Shown here: positions 56,559-64,000 of the stretch, piece after piece
Layout: the number at the start of each line of letters is the position of its first letter
How positions within the stretch are numbered: position 1 is the stretch's first letter
Origin: JACRCT01 sp049841135
GTDB lineage: Bacteria; Myxococcota; Myxococcia; Myxococcales; UBA5297
NCBI GenBank assembly: GCA_049841135.1
Contig: JASGHK010000005.1
Span: 1,550,001-1,614,000 of the forward strand
Length of the DNA: 64,000 bases
Reading direction: 5' to 3'
Notes under the pieces: model-generated
What the model saw: only the letters and a program-made list of their open reading frames with translations
Told to the model about the DNA's origin: nothing
The model's database searches: none
Made by a program: the position numbers and the translations under genes

Positions 56559-56933
56559 ATGAAGGTCCTCATCGTCGAAGACACCAAGACCATCACCTCG
56601 CTGCTTCAGGTGTACCTGATGGGCTGGGGGCTGGAGTTCGTCGAGGCCAAGGACGGCGAGGAGGGGCTGCGCAAGGCGCGCGAGACCCGCCCCGACCTCA
56701 TCCTCTCCGACGTGCGCATGCCGGTGATGGACGGCTTCGAGCTGTGCGCCGCGGTACGCAGCGACAAGGAGCTGTTCTCCACCCCGGTGGTGCTGCTCAC
56801 CACGCTCAAGGACGAGGCCAGCCGGCAGAAGGGGCGCCTGGTGGGCGCCACCGCCTTCCTGTCCAAGCCGGTCTCGGTCGACGAGCTGCGCGAGAAGGTC
56901 GGAAGCCTGCTCAAGCTGCCGATGCGGAAATAG
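56559..56933 (+). CDS. cheY: CheY-like response regulator
   Basis: A 124-residue single receiver domain: acidic pair in LIVEDTKTI, phosphorylation Asp in LILSDVRMPVMDGFEL (residue 51), Thr/Thr in LLTTLKDEA, Lys in LSKPVSVDEL. No output domain. Probably the diffusible output of the kinase in the same operon. GGAGGAAGC precedes the ATG. Confidence 0.88.
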   Translation: MKVLIVEDTKTITSLLQVYLMGWGLEFVEAKDGEEGLRKARETRPDLILSDVRMPVMDGFELCAAVRSDKELFSTPVVLLTTLKDEASRQKGRLVGATAFLSKPVSVDELREKVGSLLKLPMRK

Positions 56934-56957
56934 GGCTTCGGGCTCCGGGCTTCGGGC
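56933..56957. repeat. Heptamer array (GGGCTTC), after cheY
   Basis: GGGCTTC, GGGCTCC, GGGCTTC and a part unit, beginning at the cheY stop itself. Fifth member of the heptamer family in this window. Confidence 0.8.
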
Positions 56958-57003
56958 AAAGCTCCTCGTCGCCACCGTCACCTCCTCCAACTGACTCAAC
57001 CGA

Positions 57004-57609
57004 ATGGCCGACACCCCTCCCAGCGACCAGCGCACCGGCTTCGACGAGCTCTACCGCCGCCTCGAGGAGGCGGAGCGCACGCTCTCGAAGGGCGCCGAGC
57101 GCACGAGCGAGGAGCGGGCCAGGGTCCTCGCCGAGCGGGCCAAGGCACTCTCCAGCGCCCGCGAGCAGGAGAAGCAAAGCCGCGAGGTGATGGAGGTGGT
57201 GGCCTTCCGCGTCGGCGGCGAGCGCTACGGGGTGCCCATCGGCAAGGTGGACGAGATCCTGGAGATCCGCGGGCTGTGCCCGCTGATGGGCGCGCCGCGG
57301 CACGTGCTGGGGGCGCTGGTGGCCCGCAGCCGCGTCCTGCCGGTGCTCGACCTGCGCCAGATGCTGGGGCTCGAGGGCGGCGGCATGAGCGACCTGACCA
57401 AGGTGGTCGCGCTGGCCGACGGCGAGGAGCTGCTCGGCCTGGCCGTCGAAGAGGTGGAGGGCAAGCTCGAGCTGCCGCTGGGCCAGAGCGGCTCCCCGGT
57501 GGCCGGCCCGTTCTTGTTCGTGACCGCCGACCGCCTGGCCGTGCTCGACCTGGCGCAGCTGATGGACCCCTCCTCCGCGGCCACTTCCGCCGCGCAGGCG
57601 CAAGGCTAA
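57004..57609 (+). CDS. cheW: CheW-like coupling protein with coiled-coil N-terminus
   Basis: A 201-residue protein. Residues 1-60 form a charged coiled coil (ERARVLAERAKALSSAREQE), residues 62-190 a CheW domain (VVAFRVGGERYGVPIGKVDE, LGALVARSRVLPVLDLRQML, ALADGEELLGLAVEEVEGKL). Second CheW of the operon; the two may serve different sides of the array. Ends 10 bases before cheA. Confidence 0.87.
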   Translation: MADTPPSDQRTGFDELYRRLEEAERTLSKGAERTSEERARVLAERAKALSSAREQEKQSREVMEVVAFRVGGERYGVPIGKVDEILEIRGLCPLMGAPRHVLGALVARSRVLPVLDLRQMLGLEGGGMSDLTKVVALADGEELLGLAVEEVEGKLELPLGQSGSPVAGPFLFVTADRLAVLDLAQLMDPSSAATSAAQAQG

Positions 57610-57619
57610 AGGACCGCAC

Positions 57620-60595
57620 GTGGACCCCTCCTTGCTCCAGAAGCTCTGGCCGGTCTTCGTCGAGGAGGCGCGCGAGCACCTCCAGGAGATCGCCGCGGGC
57701 GCGCTCGAGCTGGAGAAGGGGACCGCCCCCGAAGGCCTGCTCACCACCATGCGCCGCACGGCGCACGGCCTGAAGGGCTCCGCCGCGAGCCTCGGCCTGA
57801 CCGACCTCGAGAAGCTCTCCCACGCCATGGAGACGGCGCTGGTGGGCAAGACCGAGAAGCAGAAGCTCGAGGGCGCGCGGGTCGAGGCGCTGCTCGCCGC
57901 GGTCGACGCCGGGGAGGAGGCGCTGCGCAAGGGCGACGCCGGCCAGGAACCCACGGTCGACGCGCTCGAGGCCCTGCTCGCCGCTCTCTCCGGAGCCGAG
58001 GCGCCGCCGCCCGCCCCCGTGCCCGCCGAGCCCAGCGCGCTCGAGCAGATGTGGCCGGTCTTCCGCGCCGAGGCCAGCGACCACGCGGCGCGCCTGAAGA
58101 AGACCTTGGCCGGCGCCCGCCCGGGCCAGGCATTGGACAAGGGCGAGGCCGAGGCGCTCACCAAGATCGCCCAGAGCCTGCGCTCCTCCGCCCGCCTGCT
58201 GGGCGCGCAGGCGATGGAGAAGAGCGCGGCGCGGCTGGAGGAGCTGCTGACGGCGAGCAAGGGCTGTCCGTCGCAGAAGCAGCTCGCCGACCTGGGCCAG
58301 GCGGTCGCGGCCCTGGTGGCGGCGCTGGGGCCGGAGCCGGTCGCCGAGCCCGCGCCGATCGAGGCCGCCGCCGAGCCCGAGCCCGCCCTGGACGCTACCC
58401 TCGACGACCCGGCCGGCGACGCCACGCTCAACGGCATCTTCGCCCGCGAGTCGATGGACGCGCTGGCGGCCCTCGAGGGCTGCATGCTGGCCCTGGTCGC
58501 GCCCCACTGCGACAACCGGGCCCTGGTGGTCGAGGACGCGGTGCGCCGCGCCCATAACCTCAAGGGCTCCGCCGGCGCCATCGGGGCCATGGCCATCGCC
58601 GAGACCGCCGGACGGCTGCAGGCGACGCTGGGCAAGATGGCCGAGCCGGGCATCCAGGCCTCCAAGGCCGCGGCCAGCGCCGCGGAGGACCTGGTGAGCC
58701 TGCGCGAGGCGCTCGACGCCTTCGGCAAGGCCGCCTCCTCCGAGAGCCCGTCCGCCGCGGACGAGGCGAGCGCCGCCGCCGCCGAGCCGTCCGCCCCCGC
58801 CCGGGAGGGAGAGGCCGCCACGCAGGGCGCTGCGGCCGCGCTCTCCGCCGTCGCCGACCGCACCATCCGCGTCAGCGTCAACACGCTGGAGTCGGTGGCG
58901 CGGCAGGTCGAGGGGTTCACGCTCCTGCGCGCCCGCGAGGAGCGGCGCGGCCGCGAGCTGGCCGCGCACGCCGCGGCGCTCTCCGAGGTCCGCGGGCTCT
59001 GCCAGCGGGCGCTCGAGGAGCTGCGCCACGCCGAGCAGCAGGGGCCGGTGGAGGTGCTGGACGAGGCGCTCTCGCGGCTGCGCCAGCAGGAGCGCTCGCT
59101 GGCGCGCGTGGGCCAGGAGGAGGTCCGCGAGGCCGAGCAGATCCGCCTGGTCTCCACCGTGGTGCGCGAGGACCTGCGCGACCTGCGCATGGTGCCCTCC
59201 TCCAACGCGCTCGAGCCGCTGCGGCGCACGGTGCGCGAGGTCTCGGGCCGCGTCGGCAAGCAGGTGGAGCTCACCTTGAAGGGCGGCGAGGTCCGCCTCG
59301 ACCGGCGCATCCTGGACGAGCTCAAGGAGCCGCTGCAGCACCTGGTGCGCAACTCCATCGACCACGGCATCGAGCTGGCCGAGCAGCGCAAGGCGGCGGG
59401 CAAGCGGCCGGTCGGCTCGCTCGAGGTGCGCGTCGAGCGGCGCGGCCACCGCATCGCCGTGGTGGTCGAGGACGACGGCGCCGGCATGAGCGCCGAGCGC
59501 GTGCGCCAGGCGGCGGTGCGCCGCGGGCTGCTCACCCCGCAGGAAGCGGCGCAGATGCCGGACGCCGACGTGCTGCACCTGGTGTTCAAGGCCGGCTTCT
59601 CCACCGCGGAGAAGGTGACCGCCATCAGCGGACGCGGCGTGGGCCTGGACGTGGTGCAGGCCACGGCCCACAAGCTGCGCGGGGCGGCCGACCTGTGGAC
59701 CGAGCTGGGCAAGGGCACGCGCTTCACGCTGGACCTGCCGCTGACCCTGGCGGCGACGCTGGCGGTGGTGGTGCGCTGCGGGCCCGAGTTCGCGGCGCTC
59801 CCCTACGAGGCGGTGGAGCGCATCCTTCGGCTCTCCGCCAAGGACCTGGGCACGGTGGCCGGCCACGCGGCGGTGCTGGTGGAGGGCGCGCAGCTGCCGT
59901 TCGCCTCGCTGGCGCAGGTGGTGGGCTCCGAGGGCGGGAGGCTCGCGGGCGAGAGCGCGCGCGCCCAGCCGGCAGTGCTGGTGAACGCGGGCGGCTCCCG
60001 GCTGGTGCTGGCGGTGGACGAGGTCGCCGGGCAGCACGAGGTGGTGGTCCACCCGCTGGGCAAGCACCTGTCGCGCACCGCGCACCTGGCGGGCGCCGCG
60101 GTCCTCGAGGACGGGCGGGTGGTCTCGGTGCTCAACGTCGCCGAGCTGGTGCGCCAGGCGCGGCCGCTGACCCGGCGCGCGGCGGCCGGCGAGGAGGCGA
60201 CGCGGGTGCTGGTCGTCGACGACTCGCTCACCACGCGCTCGGCCATGAAGGCGGTCCTGGAGATCGCCGGGTACCAGGTGGTGCCCGCCTCCGACGGCGA
60301 AGAGGCGCTGGCCCTGCTCAAGCAGACCCCCTGCGCGCTGGTGGTCACCGACGTGCAGATGCCGCGCATGGACGGGCTCACGCTCACCAAGCGCCTCAAG
60401 ACCGACCCCAAGACCGCGCCCATCCCGGTCATCGTCGTCACCTCGCTGGACTCGGCCGGCGACCGCGCCGCGGGTCTGGAGGCAGGCGCCGACGGGTACC
60501 TGGTCAAGCGCGACGTCGAGCGCGGCAAGCTCCTGGAGCTGGTGCGGCAGCTGATGCCGATTCGGGAGAAACCTCGGGGAGGGGAGAGGGCGTGA
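57620..60595 (+). CDS. cheA: CheA-receiver hybrid histidine kinase with three HPt-like domains
   Basis: A 991-residue kinase. HPt1: His49 in RTAHGLKGSAASLGL. HPt2 (about residues 140-235): same fold but IAQSLRSSARLLG has no His, so degenerate. HPt3: His312 in RRAHNLKGSAGAIGA. A dimerisation region follows, then the ATP domain (HLVRNSIDHGIELAEQR, VEDDGAGMS, TAISGRGVGLDVVQATAHKL). A CheW-like domain is at about 710-850. The C-terminal receiver (from about residue 863) has LVVDDSLTTR and LVVTDVQMPRMDGLTL. It phosphorylates itself, then its own receiver or CheY and CheB. The receiver fusion matches Myxococcus FrzE. GTG start at 57620 with AAAGGA ahead. Stop overlaps the cheB start. Confidence 0.92.
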   Translation: MDPSLLQKLWPVFVEEAREHLQEIAAGALELEKGTAPEGLLTTMRRTAHGLKGSAASLGLTDLEKLSHAMETALVGKTEKQKLEGARVEALLAAVDAGEEALRKGDAGQEPTVDALEALLAALSGAEAPPPAPVPAEPSALEQMWPVFRAEASDHAARLKKTLAGARPGQALDKGEAEALTKIAQSLRSSARLLGAQAMEKSAARLEELLTASKGCPSQKQLADLGQAVAALVAALGPEPVAEPAPIEAAAEPEPALDATLDDPAGDATLNGIFARESMDALAALEGCMLALVAPHCDNRALVVEDAVRRAHNLKGSAGAIGAMAIAETAGRLQATLGKMAEPGIQASKAAASAAEDLVSLREALDAFGKAASSESPSAADEASAAAAEPSAPAREGEAATQGAAAALSAVADRTIRVSVNTLESVARQVEGFTLLRAREERRGRELAAHAAALSEVRGLCQRALEELRHAEQQGPVEVLDEALSRLRQQERSLARVGQEEVREAEQIRLVSTVVREDLRDLRMVPSSNALEPLRRTVREVSGRVGKQVELTLKGGEVRLDRRILDELKEPLQHLVRNSIDHGIELAEQRKAAGKRPVGSLEVRVERRGHRIAVVVEDDGAGMSAERVRQAAVRRGLLTPQEAAQMPDADVLHLVFKAGFSTAEKVTAISGRGVGLDVVQATAHKLRGAADLWTELGKGTRFTLDLPLTLAATLAVVVRCGPEFAALPYEAVERILRLSAKDLGTVAGHAAVLVEGAQLPFASLAQVVGSEGGRLAGESARAQPAVLVNAGGSRLVLAVDEVAGQHEVVVHPLGKHLSRTAHLAGAAVLEDGRVVSVLNVAELVRQARPLTRRAAAGEEATRVLVVDDSLTTRSAMKAVLEIAGYQVVPASDGEEALALLKQTPCALVVTDVQMPRMDGLTLTKRLKTDPKTAPIPVIVVTSLDSAGDRAAGLEAGADGYLVKRDVERGKLLELVRQLMPIREKPRGGERA

Positions 60596-62122
60596 GCGCG
60601 AAGATGATCCGCTGCCTGATCGTCGATGACTCGCCCACCTTCCGGGCGGTGATGCGGCGCGTGCTGGTGAAGTCGGGCGTCGTGGAGATCGTGGGGGAGG
60701 CCGCCGACGGCGAGGAGGCCGTCTCGCGCGCGGTGGCGCTGCGGCCCGACGTGATCACCATGGACGTGCGCATGCCGCGCCGCGACGGCCTGCAGGCCAT
60801 CGACGAGATCATGCGGGTCTCGCCCTCGCGCATCGTGGTGGTCAGCGCGGTCGCGGGCGACGGCAACGAGGAGCTGACCTTCCAGGCGCTGAAGCTGGGC
60901 GCCGTCGAAGTGCTGGGCAAGCCGACCGCGCTCAACGCGCCGGCCTTCGAGGCCCAGGCCAACGCCATCCGCCAGAAGGTGCTGGAGGTGGCGCGCATCG
61001 GCCCTCCGGCCGGCAAGCCCGCCATCCTCACGCCCCTGCCGATGCCCGCGGTCCCCATGCCGCCGGCGCGCAAGTTGACGCCGGTGGTCAGCCACGCCCG
61101 CTCGCTCAGCTGCATCGGCATCGTGGCCTCCACCGGCGGCCCGCCGGCGCTCAACAAGAATCCTCTCGGCGCTCCCCGCCACCTTTCCCATCCCCATCCT
61201 GGTGGTGCAGCACATCGCCAACGGCTTCGGCGAGGGGATGGTGCGCTGGCTCGCCGGGCAGTGCGCCCTCAAGATCAAGGTCGCCAAGGCCGGCGACGCG
61301 CTCGAGCCGGGCACCGTGCTCTTCGCCCCCGACGACGCGCACCTGATGGTCTCGATGGGCCGCGTGCGCCTGGACTCGGGGCCCCCGGTCAAGAACCTGC
61401 GGCCCTCGGGCACCGTGCTGCTCACCTCGCTGGCGCGCGAGTTCGGCGCCGGGGCGGCGGGCCTGGTGCTCACCGGCATGGGCGACGACGGGGCGGCGGG
61501 CCTGAAGCTGATGCGCGACCAGGGCGCGTTCACGGTGGCGCAGGGCAAGGCGAGCTCGGTGGTCTACGGCATGCCCGAGGTGGCCACGCGCACCGGCGGG
61601 GCGCAGGTCACGATGGAGCTCGACGAGATCGCGCCGGCGCTGCTCAAGCTGGCCGAGCGCGCGCCGGGAGCCTCCGCGCCGGCGACCTTCGCGGCCCCTG
61701 CGACGGCCCCCGCCTCCTTCCCCGCGCCGGCGGGAGCAGCCACGGCGACCAGCCGGCGCCGCAAGCTGCTCTTGGCGGACGACGCGGAGACCATCCTGGC
61801 GCTGGAGCAGGCGCTGCTCTCGGACATCTACGAGCTGGTGCTGGCGCGCGATGGCGAGCAGGCGCTCGAGGCGGTGCTTGCGCACAAGCCGGACGGCGTG
61901 CTGCTCGACCACTCGATGCCCAAGATGACCGGCGCGCAGGTGCTCGAGAAGATCCGCGCGAGCCCGGTGACCCAGCCGACCCCGGTGATCATGGTCTCCA
62001 GCGAGACCAGCCCGGAGATCGTCGGGTCGTGGCACAAGCACGGCGCGACCGCCATCCTGGGCAAGCCCATCGACCGGGCGCTCTTGCTGGCGACCGTGCG
62101 GCGGCTGGTTCCCGAACGCTAG
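60592..62122 (+). CDS. cheB: CheB methylesterase with receivers at both ends (one frame break)
   Basis: About 509 residues after removing one extra base near 61159 (AAGATCC reads AAGAATCC). Residues 1-120 form the usual regulatory receiver (CLIVDDSPTFRAVMRRVL, VITMDVRMPRRDGLQAI). A Pro-rich linker leads to the methylesterase with Ser in IVASTGGPPAL, His in VVQHIANGFGEGM and Asp in LTGMGDDGAAGL. Then a second complete receiver (LLLADDAETILALEQAL, GVLLDHSMPKMTGAQVLEK, LGKPIDRA) occupies about the last 125 residues; normal CheB has none there. It removes receptor methyl groups. GTG start overlaps the cheA stop (GTGA). Confidence 0.85.
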
Positions 62123-62124
62123 GG

Positions 62125-62182
62125 GTAGTGCCGGGCTTCCACGCCCGGAGCATCCATGCGATCCGGCCCATCTGAGGCGCGC
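62125..62182. repeat. REP-like hairpin, diverged single arm
   Basis: GTAGTGCCGGGCTTCCACGC then CCGGAGCATCC holds the stem CCGGGC / GCCCGG (62131-62148). It continues GATCCGGCCCATCTGAGGCG, which parallels the reverse strand of the element at 33701-33876 (CATCTGAGGCGCGCT). It starts three bases after the cheB stop. The rest of the gap to 62395 shows no gene. Confidence 0.6.
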
Positions 62183-62395
62183 TCGGGCAACCGGGCGAGC
62201 AGTGCTGCCGGTATGTCGTATGTCAGTGGGCACTGACATCCCTCGCGCAGGCCGTTCCCCATTCCCCGGTCTTCGCCCGCCCGCACAAAAGCTCGCGAGA
62301 GGCGGCTTCAGTGGTAAGAAGCAGAAAGTTCTTTCGCGACTTCCGTTCGGCACTTCGCTACTCGGAAGTCTGGCTGCCCGAGGAGAGTGCCAGGA

Positions 62396-63586
62396 ATGGA
62401 TGAGCCGTCTGCCCCCAGCTGCGCCATCTGCCGCGCGACGACCGAGACCGCGGAGCTGACCGATCGCCCGTTGGTGCCGACCCGCTTCCTGGAGGCAGGG
62501 ACCTTCGAGCTCGACCCGCTGGGGACCGGCGGCGCCGCCGTGAAGCTGTGCGTGCACTGCGCCGAGCTGCTCGACGCCCCGATGCTGCTGGGCGAGGACG
62601 TGGCGGAGTTCGCCAAGGCCGTGGAGCTGCACCGCCAGGCGCACTCGCCGGCGGCCGGGCGCGAGGCGCAGGCGGCGCGCGTCCGCCTGTGGCACCGGGC
62701 CCTGCACCTGGGGGCCCGCGCGCTCTCCACCGAGCTGGCGGCGCAGCCCCCGCCGGCGGCTCCCAAGGCCGAGCCCGACCAGCTGGGCCTGTTCGTCTCG
62801 CGCAGCGCGCGGCTGTCGAAGGTGGAGCAGGCGCTGAGCGAGGCGCGGCTCGACACCGCGGCGAGGCTCGCGGCGGAGGTGGTCAAGCGCTATGACCTCG
62901 CCGAAGCGCGCTACCTCGCGGCGCAGCTGGGGCCGATGCGGACGCAGCTCGCGGGCATCGCCTCCGCGCCCGAGGAGCTGGCCTCGCTCGCGCGGCACCC
63001 CGAGAAGCTGCTCGACCGCACGCGGCTCACCACCGGCCTGTTCGCCGCGCTCACCCGCGGCCTGCACCGGATGGCCGCCGAGTCGGCGGAGCGGCAGTGG
63101 CAGACGGTGATCGCCGGGCGGCCGACGGGCTGGCACTGGATGCGCGCCGGGGACACCGACCGCGCGAAGGCGGCGCTGGAGGCGGCGGTGGATCGCGGGC
63201 AGATGGTGGGCGTGTGCCTGGCGGCGCTGGGCGACCTCGCCTACCACGACAACCGCGAGGACGACGCGCGCGAGGCCTACCGGCGGGCGTTCTGCGCGGA
63301 CCCGGCGAACGTGCCGGCCGAGCGGATCGAGGACGAGGCCGTGCGCTCGCTGCTCGACGAGGCGCGCGGGCTGGAGCTCGACCCGCCGGCGGACTGGGTG
63401 CCGATGGTGGGCTACGCCTTCGGCATCTTCCGGCTGCCGGAGCAGGCCGACGGGCAGGGCGAGTGCAAGGAGTTCCACCAGGCGCTGCTCGAAGGGCGCA
63501 AGTCGGGCGACCCGTGGCACCGGCGGCGGATGCAGCAGCTGGCGCTGGGGTTGTTCGAGCAGCTCCTGGAGACGGGGCGGCTGTAG
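62396..63586 (+). CDS. Hypothetical helical-repeat protein with N-terminal Cys pairs
   Basis: A 396-residue soluble protein. The N-terminus has two Cys pairs (CAIC at residues 9-12 and CVHC near residue 53) that could bind one zinc ion. From about residue 130 it is mainly helical, with a TPR-like segment near residue 260-310 (DRAKAALEAAVDRGQMVGVC, AYHDNREDDAREAYRRAFCA). I do not recognise a family. It follows the che operon on the same strand but 273 bases away, with a REP-like hairpin between, so co-transcription is doubtful. AGGA lies just before the ATG. Confidence 0.6.
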   Translation: MDEPSAPSCAICRATTETAELTDRPLVPTRFLEAGTFELDPLGTGGAAVKLCVHCAELLDAPMLLGEDVAEFAKAVELHRQAHSPAAGREAQAARVRLWHRALHLGARALSTELAAQPPPAAPKAEPDQLGLFVSRSARLSKVEQALSEARLDTAARLAAEVVKRYDLAEARYLAAQLGPMRTQLAGIASAPEELASLARHPEKLLDRTRLTTGLFAALTRGLHRMAAESAERQWQTVIAGRPTGWHWMRAGDTDRAKAALEAAVDRGQMVGVCLAALGDLAYHDNREDDAREAYRRAFCADPANVPAERIEDEAVRSLLDEARGLELDPPADWVPMVGYAFGIFRLPEQADGQGECKEFHQALLEGRKSGDPWHRRRMQQLALGLFEQLLETGRL

Positions 63587-63772
63587 CCAGAAGTCCAAGT
63601 CCCGAGCGCGCGCACGGTTGAGTGGGCGGCCTACGGCTCCGCGAGGCGTCGCCTTTGCCCACCCAGGGAACGGAAGTGCACTGCGGCTACGTCGGTGCGG
63701 TGCCCGCTCGCCCGCTGGCCAGGCGGGCACGGGGTCTGCAACCTCCGAGGGGACCACTCAGGAGGTCACCCA

Positions 63773-64000
63773 ATGCGGAGTCGGTCGTACGTGGTCGCGG
63801 TCGCAGCAGCCGTTGCCGTCCTTCTCCCCGGCTGTGGTCGGACGGGCTCGGAGACGAGCTCCGTCTCCGACTCGCTGGCCTACCTCGGCACCGCCGAGGA
63901 CTGCGCCAACGAAGGCAAGGTGCTCGTCTGTCACGTACCGCCCGGCAATCCGGCGAACGCGCACTCCATCTGCATCGACGAAGCTGCGGTGAAGGCGCAC
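63773..64000 (+). CDS. Lipoprotein, 3' partial
   Basis: Runs off the right edge with 76 codons visible. Strong GGAGG ribosome site 8 bases ahead of the ATG. Lipoprotein signal VAVAAAVAVLLPGC, then a Ser-rich linker, then VLVCHVPPGNPANAHSICID, a short Cys/His motif found repeatedly in secreted proteins of Myxococcota and related phyla, where it usually continues with AVxAHLxHGD. Function unknown. The 186 bases before it hold no gene. Confidence 0.7.
   Translation, partial: MRSRSYVVAVAAAVAVLLPGCGRTGSETSSVSDSLAYLGTAEDCANEGKVLVCHVPPGNPANAHSICIDEAAVKAH

Noticed and set aside
61155..61165. Programmed ribosomal frameshift in cheB
   Set aside because: The site AAGAATCC is not a slippery heptamer and no stimulatory stem or internal ribosome site is evident; the shared palindrome context with other genes favours sequence error.

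Overview
The window is a high-GC, gene-dense stretch of bacterial chromosome that looks like a myxobacterium or close relative (phylum Myxococcota). Evidence: a MYXO-CTERM surface-protein tail, long secreted Cys-rich and beta-propeller proteins, a Ser/Thr kinase with TPR repeats, a helix-turn-helix/receiver regulator, and a chemosensory operon with a CheA-receiver hybrid and CheR-TPR. No rRNA, tRNA, phage, transposase or CRISPR array was seen.

Layout. 1-20459: secreted and surface proteins: a MYXO-CTERM protein cut by the left edge, an unknown gene, a DUF4056 lipoprotein, three Trp-rich propeller paralogs (two from a segmental duplication), a Cys-rich/FG-GAP lipoprotein and a Ser/Thr kinase. 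20560-22281: an AAA ATPase/DUF3226 (TOPRIM-type) pair, a candidate defence module. 22435-24063: an ECF sigma factor operon. 24174-27577: an operon of a DNA-methylase-like protein, a 27-residue-repeat Arg-rich protein and a PAS kinase. 28118-33653: outer-membrane and transport genes. 33892-45728: alpha/beta hydrolase, carboxypeptidase-regulatory-domain proteins, pssA, radical SAM, signal peptidase I, EEP hydrolase, an HTH regulator and queF. 46009-52613: a four-helix-bundle gene between inverted heptamer arrays, an ADP-forming acyl-CoA synthetase, RluA-type pseudouridine synthase, CPBP protease and a divergent NuoE-NuoF fusion. 52740-62122: a che operon (cheW-cheR-mcp-cheY-cheW-cheA-cheB). 62396-64000: an unknown gene and a partial lipoprotein.

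Two window-wide signals cut across the genes. First, about 17 single-base frame breaks interrupt otherwise well-conserved genes. Fourteen are insertions, and at least ten put the extra base at the centre of a short palindrome (GATC to GAATC/GATTC, GAGCTC to GAGNCTC, CTCGAG to CTCGGAG). This points to a context-specific sequencing error, possibly at modified sites, rather than pseudogenes; the affected genes are annotated here as single CDSs. Second, there are three small dispersed repeat families: a CCCCCTCTCC/GGAGAGGGGG hairpin element, twice inserted in frame inside coding genes; a heptamer (GGGCTTC)n array, mostly next to gene ends; and a GTAGT-CCGG...CCGG REP-like hairpin.

Product calls rest on sequence motifs and recall of protein families; no database search was possible.
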